Below are positions 39,675 to 47,014 of a stretch of 64,000 nt of DNA, piece by piece; positions within the stretch are counted from its first letter, which is position 1, and each line of letters opens with the position of its first letter. Location: the NCBI GenBank assembly GCA_014189435.1, contig CP050293.1, positions 1,059,001 to 1,123,000 on the forward strand, written 5' to 3'. The position numbers were made by a program, and so were the translations under genes. Below the pieces are notes generated by a model. That model made no database searches. It saw only the letters and a list, made by a program, of their open reading frames with translations, and was not told the DNA's origin. The stretch is from Mesorhizobium loti (GTDB lineage Bacteria > Pseudomonadota > Alphaproteobacteria > Rhizobiales > Rhizobiaceae).

Positions 39675-39705
39675 ACGGGGTACTGGCAGCGACCTTCCAG
39701 GACCT

Positions 39706-39875
39706 GGGTTCCTCGCCCCCGCAAAGCGGGGGAGAGGTGGCCGCGAAGCGGTCGGAGAGGGGGCCTGCGACGCTGGCGAGGTTCCGCTGAATGTCTTTCA
39801 AAGCCGAGCCATTCCCCGCTCCGTCTCGGCTTCGCCGAGCCACCTCTCCCCCGCCTCCGTGGGGGCGAGGAACCC
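39706..39875. repeat. Palindromic intergenic repeat, GGTTCCTCGCCCCC family, copy C
   Basis: Ends GGGTTCCTCGCCCCC (39706-39720) and GGGGGCGAGGAACCC (39861-39875) are exact complements. Inside are GGGGGAGAGGTGGC and CTCGGCTTCGCCGAG modules in the same order as copy A. It fills the gap between the aldehyde dehydrogenase and the toxin-antitoxin promoter. No gene is seen in 39675-39929. Confidence 0.75.
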
Positions 39876-39929
39876 AAGCCTTGCTACGTCCCGCCATCCT
39901 CTTCCCATCAAGGTGCGGCTGGACTTGTC

Positions 39930-39958
39930 TTGCCAATTGGCAAATACATGCTATATAT
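39930..39958 (+). promoter_or_regulatory. Promoter and operator of the Xre/RES toxin-antitoxin pair
   Basis: TTGCCAATTGGCAA (39930-39943) is a perfect 14-bp palindrome whose first six bases can serve as a -35 box; a TATATA -10 lies at 39952-39957, 16 bp on. A further TGCCAAT half site is at 39960-39966. The overlap of palindrome and promoter fits autorepression by the antitoxin. Confidence 0.6.
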
Positions 39959-39980
39959 CTGCCAATAGCGAGGCACTAAA

Positions 39981-40391
39981 ATGCAGCTTCAGTCCATTGT
40001 CGCGACACCGGCCACGGTTGGAAGCGTCATCACCGATGACGAGGCTGGCGCGCTGGCGCGCACCACGGTCAACCTGTTCAAGGCTTGGAACCTCACCGAC
40101 CTGGAGGCCTGCATCCTGCTCGGCGGCATATCGGCGCGCACCTGGGCGCGTTGGAAGGAGGGCGGCATCGGGCGGATCGACCGCGACCTGCGCACCCGCA
40201 TGGCGCACCTGATGGGCATCCACAAGGGCCTGCGCTATCTGTTCACGGAGCCGGCGCGGGGCTACGCCTGGATCCGCAAGCCCAATGCCGCCTTCGGCGG
40301 CCAGTCGGCTCTCGACCTGATGTTGCGCGGCGAAATCTCCGATCTCTCGGCGATGCGGGAATGGCTCGATGCGGAGCGTGGTGCATGGTGA
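39981..40391 (+). CDS. Antitoxin of the Xre/MbcA/ParS family
   Basis: A 136-residue antitoxin. The N-terminal Xre-like helix-turn-helix lies around LTDLEACILLGGISARTWARW. The C-terminal MbcA/ParS (DUF2384) domain carries LRYLFTEPARGYAWIRKPNAAFGGQSALDLML, the segment that contacts the RES toxin. GAGG lies upstream of ATG 39981. Its end overlaps the toxin start by 7 nt. It likely neutralises the toxin and represses the operon through the palindrome at 39930. Confidence 0.92.
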   Translation: MQLQSIVATPATVGSVITDDEAGALARTTVNLFKAWNLTDLEACILLGGISARTWARWKEGGIGRIDRDLRTRMAHLMGIHKGLRYLFTEPARGYAWIRKPNAAFGGQSALDLMLRGEISDLSAMREWLDAERGAW

Positions 40392-41083
40392 GTGGGCTTG
40401 CGGTCCGTCGCCGCGTCGACTGGCACCAAACCTTCCGCCTCATCCGCTCCATCCATCCGCCCATCGACCTCTTCGAGGACATTGCCGATCCGCGCGACTG
40501 GGAAGCGCTGGCCGCCGTCGAGGCGAAAACCAACCCGCGCATAAGGTTCGAGATCGGCGACCTTGGCAAGGTGTCGGCCGGCCGGCGGGTCTCCGGCCCC
40601 GGCGCGAGCTTCGTGATGGCGCCCTTCGTGCATTGTTCGACGCTGCGGCCAGGCCGCTTCTCGGATGGCAGCTACGGGATCTATTATGCCGGTGACAGCG
40701 AAGAGGTGGCGCTGGCAGAGACCATCCACCACCATCAGAAATTCATGGGCGCCACCAATGAGGGGCCGGGCTGGACAGCGGATTTCCGCGTCCTGATCGG
40801 CAGCGTCGACCGCAGCCTCGATGACGTGAATGCCGTTCCCGGTGTGCTCGACCCGGACGACTACACCGCCTCGCAGGCGGAAGGGCGTGCGCTGCGGGCC
40901 GCCGGCAGCGACGGGCTGGCGTGGACCAGCGTGCGCATGCCGGGCGGCGGCTGCATCGGCATGTTCTGGCCCGATGTCATCACCGTTCCGGTGCAGGGCC
41001 GGCACTATAGCTACCATTGGGACGGCGCCCGTGTGGACTTCGTGCGCCAGCACGATACGGGAAAGGTGCTGGCCGTCACCTGA
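40385..41083 (+). CDS. RES domain toxin
   Basis: Toxin of 232 residues of the RES family, whose studied members (MbcT type) deplete NAD+. The name-giving residues are visible: R in the FRLIRS or RIRF region, E in EVALAETIHHH, and S in the later LAWTSVRMPGG region. GRFSDGSYGIYYAGDS is the core motif. It is translated from ATG 40385 inside the antitoxin's last codons. The catalytic assignment is by family pattern. Confidence 0.92.
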   Translation: MVSGLAVRRRVDWHQTFRLIRSIHPPIDLFEDIADPRDWEALAAVEAKTNPRIRFEIGDLGKVSAGRRVSGPGASFVMAPFVHCSTLRPGRFSDGSYGIYYAGDSEEVALAETIHHHQKFMGATNEGPGWTADFRVLIGSVDRSLDDVNAVPGVLDPDDYTASQAEGRALRAAGSDGLAWTSVRMPGGGCIGMFWPDVITVPVQGRHYSYHWDGARVDFVRQHDTGKVLAVT

Positions 41084-41121
41084 CGGCGGGCGGACACGCT
41101 TTACAGATCGTGGGGAAGCCG

Positions 41122-41157
41122 ATATCCAGGAATCCATAAATCCAAGGATTCGGATAT
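41122..41157 (+). promoter_or_regulatory. ArsR-type nested inverted repeat before arsR1
   Basis: ATATCC (41122-41127) with GGATAT (41152-41157), and inside it GAATCC (41130-41135) with GGATTC (41146-41151), centred within one base of each other. The repeat runs up to the ATG at 41158. This is the expected place and shape for an ArsR operator. Confidence 0.6.
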
Positions 41158-41490
41158 ATGGATAAGAAAGACAGTTTGGGCGCGCTGGCCGCACTTGGCC
41201 AGGAGACGCGGCTGGATGTTTTCCGGCTGCTCGTGCGCGCCGGGCCGGAAGGCATTCCGGCCGGCGAAATCGCGACAAGGCTGGACACGGTCCAGAACAC
41301 CATGTCGGCGCATCTGAAGGTGCTCGCCCATGCCGGGCTGATCCGCCCCGAACGCGACGGAAGGATCGTGCGCTACGTCGCCGACATGACCGGCTTGCGC
41401 GACCTGCTGGCCTATCTGATGGAAGATTGCTGCAATGGCGCGCCGGAGCTGTGCCAGCCTGTGATCCAGGCGGTAACCTGCAAATGCTAG
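41158..41490 (+). CDS. arsR: ArsR family arsenic-responsive repressor
   Basis: Winged-helix repressor of 110 residues (LAALGQETRLDVFRLLVRAG, recognition helix TVQNTMSAHLKVLAHAGLI). It lacks the ELCVCDL metal site of E. coli ArsR. Cysteines instead cluster at the C-terminus: C91-C92, C99, C108 and C110. This resembles the C-terminal As(III) site of Acidithiobacillus ArsR. It starts at once after a nested inverted repeat and leads the arsenic operon (arsC 16 nt downstream). Arsenite sensing is inferred from site and neighbours. Confidence 0.93.
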   Translation: MDKKDSLGALAALGQETRLDVFRLLVRAGPEGIPAGEIATRLDTVQNTMSAHLKVLAHAGLIRPERDGRIVRYVADMTGLRDLLAYLMEDCCNGAPELCQPVIQAVTCKC

Positions 41491-41506
41491 AAGGGAGGCT
41501 CATGCC

Positions 41507-42013
41507 ATGAGCGAGCCATATAACGTTCTTTTTCTCTGCACCGGCAATTCGGCACGGTCGATCATCGCCGAAGCGATTCTGAACCGTATCGGGGCCGGCA
41601 AGTTCAAGGCCTATTCGGCCGGGTCGCATCCCAAGGGGCAGGTCCATCCCTACACACTCCAGCTTCTGGAGAACCTCAATTACGACACGTCCTTTGCCCG
41701 TTCGAAGGACTGGGAAAAGTTTGCGGTTCCCGGCGCGCCCGAGATGAATTTCGTTTTCACGGTTTGCGACAACGCCGCCAACGAATCCTGTCCGGTGTGG
41801 CCGGGACAGCCGATGACCGCGCATTGGGGCGTGCCTGATCCGGCTGACGTGGAGGGCACCGAGGCCGAAAAGCATCTGGCCTTTGCCGAAGCCTACCGCA
41901 TGCTCAACAACCGCATCTCGATCTTCGTCAGCCTGCCCATGAACATGGTCGACAAGCTGGCCTTGCAGAAGCGCCTGGACGAGATCGGCCGTAATCTTCC
42001 GAAAGCCGGTTAG
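41507..42013 (+). CDS. arsC: Arsenate reductase, low-molecular-weight phosphatase type
   Basis: Reduces arsenate to arsenite in the cytosol. The product is 168 residues with the P-loop C11-TGNSAR-17 and the distal pair C87 and C95 (TVCDNAANESC), the thiol relay of thioredoxin-coupled enzymes. VPDPADVEG supplies the acid loop. It is followed by aqpS after only 5 nt. With a glutaredoxin-type arsC also present at 42702, the operon has two arsenate reductases of unrelated folds. Confidence 0.94.
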   Translation: MSEPYNVLFLCTGNSARSIIAEAILNRIGAGKFKAYSAGSHPKGQVHPYTLQLLENLNYDTSFARSKDWEKFAVPGAPEMNFVFTVCDNAANESCPVWPGQPMTAHWGVPDPADVEGTEAEKHLAFAEAYRMLNNRISIFVSLPMNMVDKLALQKRLDEIGRNLPKAG

Positions 42014-42018
42014 GCGTC

Positions 42019-42705
42019 ATGGTTGACCTTACCCGACGCGTCGCCGCAGAGGCTCTCGGCACGGCAATGCTCGTCGCGACTGTGGTTGGCTCTGGAATCA
42101 TGGCTGACCGCCTGACGCATGATGCCGCGCTGGCGCTGCTCGGGAATACCATTCCGACAGGCGCCATCCTGGTGGTGCTGATCACGATCCTCGGGCCGAT
42201 CTCCGGGGCTCACTTCAACCCGGCGGTGACGCTGGTCTTTGCTTTGAAGCGGGAAATCGAGACAAGCGCGGCCGTGACATATGTCCTGGCCCAGATTGCC
42301 GGCGGCATCGCCGGCACGCTGCTCGCGCACGCCATGTTTGAACTGCCGGTTGTTCAGATATCCCAAACCGTGCGGACCGGAAACGGGCAATGGGTCGCCG
42401 AAATTGTCGCCACCTTTGGCCTGGTCTTCACCATTCTTGCCGGCCTGCGCGCTCGCCCGGAGTCGATCCCGTGGCTGGTCGGGCTGTATATCATCGCGGC
42501 CTACTGGTTCACCGCGTCCACGTCCTTCGCCAACCCGGCCGTCGCTATTGCGCGGGCATTCTCAGACACATTCGCGGGCATCCGTCCGGTCGACCTGCCG
42601 GGCTTTATTGCCGCCGAATTGCTGGGCGCGCTGCTGGCCATGGCGCTGGCGGGCTGGCTGGTTGCCGAAGCGAAACCGATCAAACAGATGAAGGCCACGC
42701 AATGA
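42019..42705 (+). CDS. aqpS: Aquaglyceroporin AqpS-type arsenite channel
   Basis: MIP-family channel of 228 residues with six helices and both NPA half-helices: HFNPAVT (N67-P68-A69) and SFANPAVAIARAFS. The usual arginine follows the second NPA after AIA. In Sinorhizobium a related AqpS replaces an arsenite pump in the ars operon, letting arsenite made by ArsC leave by diffusion. Its position between two arsC genes supports that role here. Its stop overlaps the next start (ATGA). Confidence 0.93.
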   Translation: MVDLTRRVAAEALGTAMLVATVVGSGIMADRLTHDAALALLGNTIPTGAILVVLITILGPISGAHFNPAVTLVFALKREIETSAAVTYVLAQIAGGIAGTLLAHAMFELPVVQISQTVRTGNGQWVAEIVATFGLVFTILAGLRARPESIPWLVGLYIIAAYWFTASTSFANPAVAIARAFSDTFAGIRPVDLPGFIAAELLGALLAMALAGWLVAEAKPIKQMKATQ

Positions 42706-43124
42706 CCATAACCATCTACCACAACCCCGATTGCGGCACCTCGCGCAACACGCTGGCCATGATCCGCCAGTCGGGCGAGGAGCCGGAGGTGATCGAATAT
42801 CTGAAGACGCCGCCGTCGTGCGAAAGGCTGGTCGAGCTGATCGCCGCGATGGACATGACGCCGCGCGACCTGCTGCGCGAGAAGGGCACGCCCTATGCCG
42901 AACTCGGGCTTGCCGACCCGAAATGGTCCGACGAGGAGATCCTCGATTTCATGCTGGCGCATCCGATCCTGATCAACCGGCCGATCGTGGTCAGCCCGCT
43001 CGGCGTCGTCCTGGCACGGCCGTCGGAAAAGGTGCTGGATATCCTGCCCAACCCGGAGATCGGCGCGTTCACCAAGGAGGATGGCGAGGTGGTCATTTAC
43101 ACACCAGACAAGCGGGTCGTCTGA
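42702..43124 (+). CDS. arsC: Arsenate reductase, glutaredoxin-coupled type
   Basis: Thioredoxin-fold arsenate reductase of 140 residues. The catalytic cysteine is C11 in NPDCGTSRNTL. The helix LREKGTPYAELGL and the RPIVVSPLGVVLARPSEKVLDILP end, with its Arg residues for arsenate binding, match E. coli ArsC. It overlaps aqpS by 4 nt, so it is translationally coupled. It reduces arsenate with glutathione and glutaredoxin. Confidence 0.94.
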   Translation: MTITIYHNPDCGTSRNTLAMIRQSGEEPEVIEYLKTPPSCERLVELIAAMDMTPRDLLREKGTPYAELGLADPKWSDEEILDFMLAHPILINRPIVVSPLGVVLARPSEKVLDILPNPEIGAFTKEDGEVVIYTPDKRVV

Positions 43125-43136
43125 CGCTATTTCCGT

Positions 43137-43181
43137 AATTTTCGAAATTGAGTTGACGGCGCGAAAAGTGTCGCATAGCCT
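43137..43181 (+). promoter_or_regulatory. Promoter and operator candidate of arsR2
   Basis: AATTTTCGAAATT (43137-43149) is an inverted repeat (AATTT/AAATT). TTGACG (43153-43158) and TAGCCT (43176-43181), 17 bp apart, form a sigma-70-like promoter. The predicted start of transcription falls at or next to the ATG at 43188, so the message may be leaderless. Confidence 0.5.
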
Positions 43182-43187
43182 ATTTCC

Positions 43188-43508
43188 ATGAAACTCGAAA
43201 AAGCAGCCGCCCAGCTTGAAGCGCTCGGCAATCCGACGCGGCTTCAGCTCTATCGCATCCTTGTGCGCGCCGGTGATGACGGGCTTGCGGTCGGCAGTGT
43301 CCAGGGCAAGCTCGACATTCCGTCCTCGACGCTGTCGCATCACCTCAAGCGGCTGGTCGACACCGGCCTTGTGACGCAGGAGCGGCAAGCGACGACGCTG
43401 ATCTGCCGCGCCAACTATCCCGGCATGAATGCGCTGATCGGCTATCTCGCCGACGAGTGCTGCGCCGACGCCACTTGCGCGCCGGCCGTCGGCAAAGCAC
43501 TGGCCTGA
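43188..43508 (+). CDS. arsR: Second ArsR family repressor
   Basis: Winged-helix regulator of 106 residues (LEALGNPTRLQLYRILVRAG, recognition helix SSTLSHHLKRLVDTGLV). Its C-terminus again carries cysteines, C91-C92 and C97 (DECCADATC), like the As(III)-binding triad of Acidithiobacillus ArsR. It has its own promoter candidate and leads a second transcription unit with the flavoprotein, MFS and GNAT genes. It is only partly similar to arsR1, so the two may respond to different arsenic forms. Confidence 0.92.
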   Translation: MKLEKAAAQLEALGNPTRLQLYRILVRAGDDGLAVGSVQGKLDIPSSTLSHHLKRLVDTGLVTQERQATTLICRANYPGMNALIGYLADECCADATCAPAVGKALA

Positions 43509-43551
43509 CTTTTTGCGCTTGTAATTCGAAGATACCGGAAGGATCGAACCT

Positions 43552-44982
43552 ATGGACATGATGGCAAATCTTCCCGTCGCGGTGATCGGTGCCGGCCCGG
43601 TCGGGCTGGCTGCCGCGGCGCATCTGGTCGAGCGCGGCATCCGCCCACTGATCCTGGAGCGTGGTGAAAGCGTGGGTGCGGCACTGCTCGAATGGGGCCA
43701 TGTGCGGGTGTTTTCGCCATGGGAATACAACATCGACGCAGCGGCGCGGGCGCTGCTCGACCGCTCCGGCTGGACGGCGCCGGACAGCCAAGGCCTGCCG
43801 ACGGGCGGCGAGATCGTGCGCGATTATCTGGCGCCGCTTGGCCGGCTTCCCGAGATCGCCGCCAATTTGAAGCTTGGCGCCGTGGTCACCGCGATCACCC
43901 GTCAGGGTCATGACAAGGTCGCCAATGACGGCCGCAAGGATGCGCCCTTCGTCATCCGCTATCGCGATGCCGGCGGCGAGCACCGTGTTCTCGCGCGTGC
44001 CGTCATCGACGCCTCCGGAACATGGTGGCGGCCAAACCCGATCGGCGTCGACGGGCTGCCGGTTCCCGGCGAAGGCGCGGCGTCGGCGCGCATCGCCTAT
44101 GGCATTCCCGACGTGGTCGGCAAGGCGAGAGAAGACTATGCGGGCAAGCGCGTCCTGGTCATCGGCGGCGGGCACTCCGCCATCAACGTCGCCCTGGCGC
44201 TGATGGAGCTGCAGGACGCGGCTCCTGGCACCGAGATCTTCTGGGCGCTGCGCCATGCCAGCGTCGACAGATTGCTAGGCGGCGGGCTGAACGACCAGTT
44301 GCCGGAACGCGGCGCGCTTGGGCTGGCCGCCAGGCAGGCGATGACGGATGGCCGGCTGAACATGCTGGCGCCTTTCGCCGTCAACGGTATCGCAACGCAG
44401 GGCGAGGGGCTCGCCGTCGACGCCAGCCTGGCCGGCAAACCGTTCGGCCTTGCCGTCGACCGCATCGTCGTCACCACTGGCTTTCGGCCCGATCTGTCGT
44501 TCCTCGGTGAAATCCGCATCGCGCTCGATCCCGCCGTCGAAGCGCCGCCGGCGCTGGCGCCGCTGATCGATCCGAATTTTCATTCGTGCGGTACAGTTCC
44601 CGCGCATGGGATCACGGAACTCTCCCATCCCGAACCCGGCTTCACCATCGTCGGCTCGAAATCCTATGGCCGCGCCCCGACCTTCCTAATGGCGACCGGC
44701 TACGAGCAGGTCCGCTCGGTGGTCGCCGACATTGCCGGAGACCATGCCGCTGCCCGCGAAGTGCGGCTGGTGCTGCCGGAGACCGGCGTATGCAGCGCCG
44801 TCGGTGTCGTGACGGCACTGGAAAGCGCCGGCTGCTGCGGCGGACCTGCACCCGCCAACGTCGATGCCTGCTGCGTCAGGGATGCGGACGCCAAGGCAGT
44901 GGGCGCGTCGGGCTGCGGCTGCGCAGCCACGCCGGCCAGCACCGAGGCGCGCGAGACGATGGCGGCCAGCGTCGATGCCTGA
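43552..44982 (+). CDS. FAD/NAD(P)-binding flavoprotein with cysteine-rich C-terminus, arsenic-linked
   Basis: A 476-residue flavoprotein, related to FAD-dependent pyridine-nucleotide oxidoreductases and flavin monooxygenase-like proteins. Two Rossmann motifs are seen: VIGAGPVGLAAAAHL near the start (FAD) and VLVIGGGHSAINVAL at about 200 (NADPH). The last 65 residues are unusual: cysteines at 414, 428, 429, 440, 441, 455 and 457 (GCCGG, DACC, SGCGC), forming paired thiols in a flexible Gly/Ala/Pro tail. Its stop overlaps the MFS start by 8 nt. Oxidation of, or thiol capture of, trivalent arsenicals is a reasonable hypothesis but not shown. Confidence 0.85.
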   Translation: MDMMANLPVAVIGAGPVGLAAAAHLVERGIRPLILERGESVGAALLEWGHVRVFSPWEYNIDAAARALLDRSGWTAPDSQGLPTGGEIVRDYLAPLGRLPEIAANLKLGAVVTAITRQGHDKVANDGRKDAPFVIRYRDAGGEHRVLARAVIDASGTWWRPNPIGVDGLPVPGEGAASARIAYGIPDVVGKAREDYAGKRVLVIGGGHSAINVALALMELQDAAPGTEIFWALRHASVDRLLGGGLNDQLPERGALGLAARQAMTDGRLNMLAPFAVNGIATQGEGLAVDASLAGKPFGLAVDRIVVTTGFRPDLSFLGEIRIALDPAVEAPPALAPLIDPNFHSCGTVPAHGITELSHPEPGFTIVGSKSYGRAPTFLMATGYEQVRSVVADIAGDHAAAREVRLVLPETGVCSAVGVVTALESAGCCGGPAPANVDACCVRDADAKAVGASGCGCAATPASTEARETMAASVDA

Positions 44983-46216
44983 CCGGTCCGTCCTGCGCAA
45001 GGCGATCTGGGCGCTCGGGCTGACCCAGATCATCGGCTACGGCACGCTCTATTACAGCTTCTCGATCCTGGCGCCGGCAATGGCCAGGGAGTTCGGCCTG
45101 ACGGAAGGCTGGGTATTCGCAGCCCTGTCCGCCTCGCTGTTTGCCGGCAGCCTGTTCGCGCCGACGGCCGGGCGATGGGCCGACCGCTTCGGCGCCGGCC
45201 GCATCATGACCGTCGGCTCGGTCGCGGCAGCGGTGGCGCTGGCGCTGTGCGCCGTCGCGCCCGGCCGCGTGAGCTTCGCTCTCGCATTGCTGGCGATGGA
45301 GCTGGCCTCCAGCTTTGTCCTCTACAGCGCCGCCTTCGTGGCGATCGTGCAGATAGGGGTTCCCCGACCGCAACGCAGCATCACCCACCTGACGCTGATC
45401 GCCGGGTTTGCCTCGACCCTGTTCTGGCCGCTGACCTCGGCGTTGCATGCGCATCTCACATGGCGCGAAGTCTATCTCTTGTTCGCCGCGCTCAATCTCG
45501 GCCTCTGCCTGCCGATCCACGCCTGGCTGATGCGCCTGTCGCGCCGTCACGCGACGGCCGCGAGCCAGGAGCGCGGGCCGGCTCCTGACGCGGGCGCGCC
45601 GCTCGATGCGCGGCGCGGTCGAGCCGCATTCCTGCTCATGCTGGCGGGGTTCGCCACCGAGGGCTTCGTGCTGTCGGCGATCCTCATTCACATGGTGCCG
45701 CTGACGACGGCGCTGGGGCTCGGTACCGCGGGTCTCTTCGTTTCGACCCTGTTCGGGCCGGCGCAGGTCGCCAGCCGGTTGATCAACATGTTGTTTGGCG
45801 GGCGCCTGCAGCAGACGCATCTCGCCGTCATTGCAGCCTTGCTGCTCACGGCCGGGCTGTGCGCGCTGCTGCTGACCACGCCATGGCTGCCCGGCGCCTT
45901 CCTGTTCGTGTTCCTGTTCGGCCTCGGTTCCGGCCTCACCAGCATCGTCGGCGGCACCTTGCCGCTCGAACTCTTCGGCCGCGAAGGCTATGGCGCGCGG
46001 CTGGGATGGGCGAGCGCTGCCCGCCAGTTCACCTCGGCCTTCGCGCCGTTCGCGCTTGCCTTCATGATGGCGCGGACATCCGTCGCCAGTTCGCTGTGGG
46101 TGCTGGCGGTCGTCGCCGCGAGCGGCGTGTTCGCCTTCCTCGCCATCGCGCTGCTCAGACGACGTGGCGGCCGGGTTGCGGTCGCGATTGGCGGAAATTC
46201 GGAAGAGGCGGCCTGA
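44975..46216 (+). CDS. MFS transporter coupled to the arsenic flavoprotein
   Basis: Inner-membrane carrier of 413 residues with 12 predicted helices. Features include LGLTQIIGYGTLYYSFSILAP in helix 1 and motif A as GRWADRFGAGRIMT. The start ATG 44975 lies inside the flavoprotein's last codons (8-nt overlap), so the two are made together. MFS carriers for arsenicals are known (ArsP is unrelated; ArsK and ArsJ are MFS), and this gene's place suggests a similar role. Which arsenical it moves cannot be told by reading. Confidence 0.87.
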   Translation: MPDRSVLRKAIWALGLTQIIGYGTLYYSFSILAPAMAREFGLTEGWVFAALSASLFAGSLFAPTAGRWADRFGAGRIMTVGSVAAAVALALCAVAPGRVSFALALLAMELASSFVLYSAAFVAIVQIGVPRPQRSITHLTLIAGFASTLFWPLTSALHAHLTWREVYLLFAALNLGLCLPIHAWLMRLSRRHATAASQERGPAPDAGAPLDARRGRAAFLLMLAGFATEGFVLSAILIHMVPLTTALGLGTAGLFVSTLFGPAQVASRLINMLFGGRLQQTHLAVIAALLLTAGLCALLLTTPWLPGAFLFVFLFGLGSGLTSIVGGTLPLELFGREGYGARLGWASAARQFTSAFAPFALAFMMARTSVASSLWVLAVVAASGVFAFLAIALLRRRGGRVAVAIGGNSEEAA

Positions 46217-46219
46217 ATC

Positions 46220-46759
46220 ATGACATGCGCGGTGGCAGGGCCAGTGGACATCCTGATTCCCGATGCGAAGCAAGCCTCGAGGCATTTGAACCGCCTTGCC
46301 GAAATCCTTCGCGACAGCGTGGAGCGCGGCGCGCTGGTCGGATTCGTGCTGCCCTTCGGAAGGGAGGCCGCGCTGGCCTACTGGCACAGCATATTCACGT
46401 CGATCGCCGACGGCGAACGCTTGCTTTTTTGCGCCATGATCAACGGTGAGGTCGCCGGCACGGTCCAGCTCTATCTCTCACCCGAGCCCAACGCGCCGCA
46501 TCGCGCGGAAATCTTCAAGCTGCTTGTGCACCGCGACTTTCAACATCGGGGCATCGGCGCGGCGTTGATGTATGCCGCCGAAGAGCAGGCCACGCGTTTG
46601 CAGCGCTCGCTGCTCCTGCTCGATACCGCGCAAGGAAGCGACAGCGAGCGCCTGTACCGCCGTCTGGGCTGGCAGGAAATCGGTGTCGTTCCCCGGCATT
46701 TCGTCGATCCTTTTGGGCACCCGAGAAGTTCGGTCTATTTCATGAAGTTCGTCGACTGA
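46220..46759 (+). CDS. GNAT family N-acetyltransferase at the end of the arsenic cluster
   Basis: Acetyltransferase of 179 residues. The acetyl-CoA loop is QHRGIGAALMYAAEEQA, following the strand AEIFKLLVHRDF. The C-terminal part has SERLYRRLGWQEIGVVPRHF and ends SVYFMKFVD. The ATG comes 3 nt after the MFS stop, so it is coupled to that gene. GNATs of the ArsN type occur in other ars operons and acetylate amine-bearing arsenicals; similarity to them could not be checked here, so the function is open. Confidence 0.87.
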   Translation: MTCAVAGPVDILIPDAKQASRHLNRLAEILRDSVERGALVGFVLPFGREAALAYWHSIFTSIADGERLLFCAMINGEVAGTVQLYLSPEPNAPHRAEIFKLLVHRDFQHRGIGAALMYAAEEQATRLQRSLLLLDTAQGSDSERLYRRLGWQEIGVVPRHFVDPFGHPRSSVYFMKFVD

Positions 46760-46781
46760 CGACCTCTACGCCCGCCCATGC

Positions 46782-46887
46782 CTCAATGCCTGAGAATCTT
46801 GCTCAGGAAAGCGCGGCTGCGGTCGGTCTTCGGGTGCGAGAAGAACTCGTCGGGCGTGCCGCTTTCGACGATGGCGCCGGCGTCCAT
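46782..46887 (-). pseudogene. Remnant: 3' end of an amino-acid ABC ATPase gene (left copy of a direct repeat)
   Basis: Read on the minus strand this gives [33 protein letters not shown] and a stop. It is the same as the last 34 residues of the intact ATPase at 49823, with D for E at one place. The DNA differs from 49822-49927 at about seven positions, mostly silent. It is in the same orientation, so the S8 protease and its AT-rich flank are bracketed by direct repeats. The 46888-47014 stretch beyond it shows no gene. Confidence 0.85.
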
Positions 46888-47014
46888 CATGGTCGTGCCT
46901 CCCCTCGGCGACAAGGCTCGGCCATCGGTGCCCGTGATCGGCGATTGGCCGTCGATGCTGCCATCGTCGAACCGCCCAAGAGACGGCGACTAAGCCAAAG
47001 TGAACCAAGCCTAT

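Noticed and set aside
39591..39877. Small frames on both strands after the aldehyde dehydrogenase
   Set aside because: They lie within palindromic repeat copy C and have no ribosome site or domain.
44876..46387. A 503-codon frame antisense to the arsenic-linked MFS and GNAT genes
   Set aside because: The sense genes have clear motifs and coupled starts; the antisense frame is repetitive Arg/Gln/Glu-rich sequence.
46760..47008. A possible minigene [11 protein letters not shown]... with GGGGAGG upstream at the left repeat copy
   Set aside because: The apparent start arises at the junction of the ABC ATPase remnant; it is better explained as a truncated 3' end.
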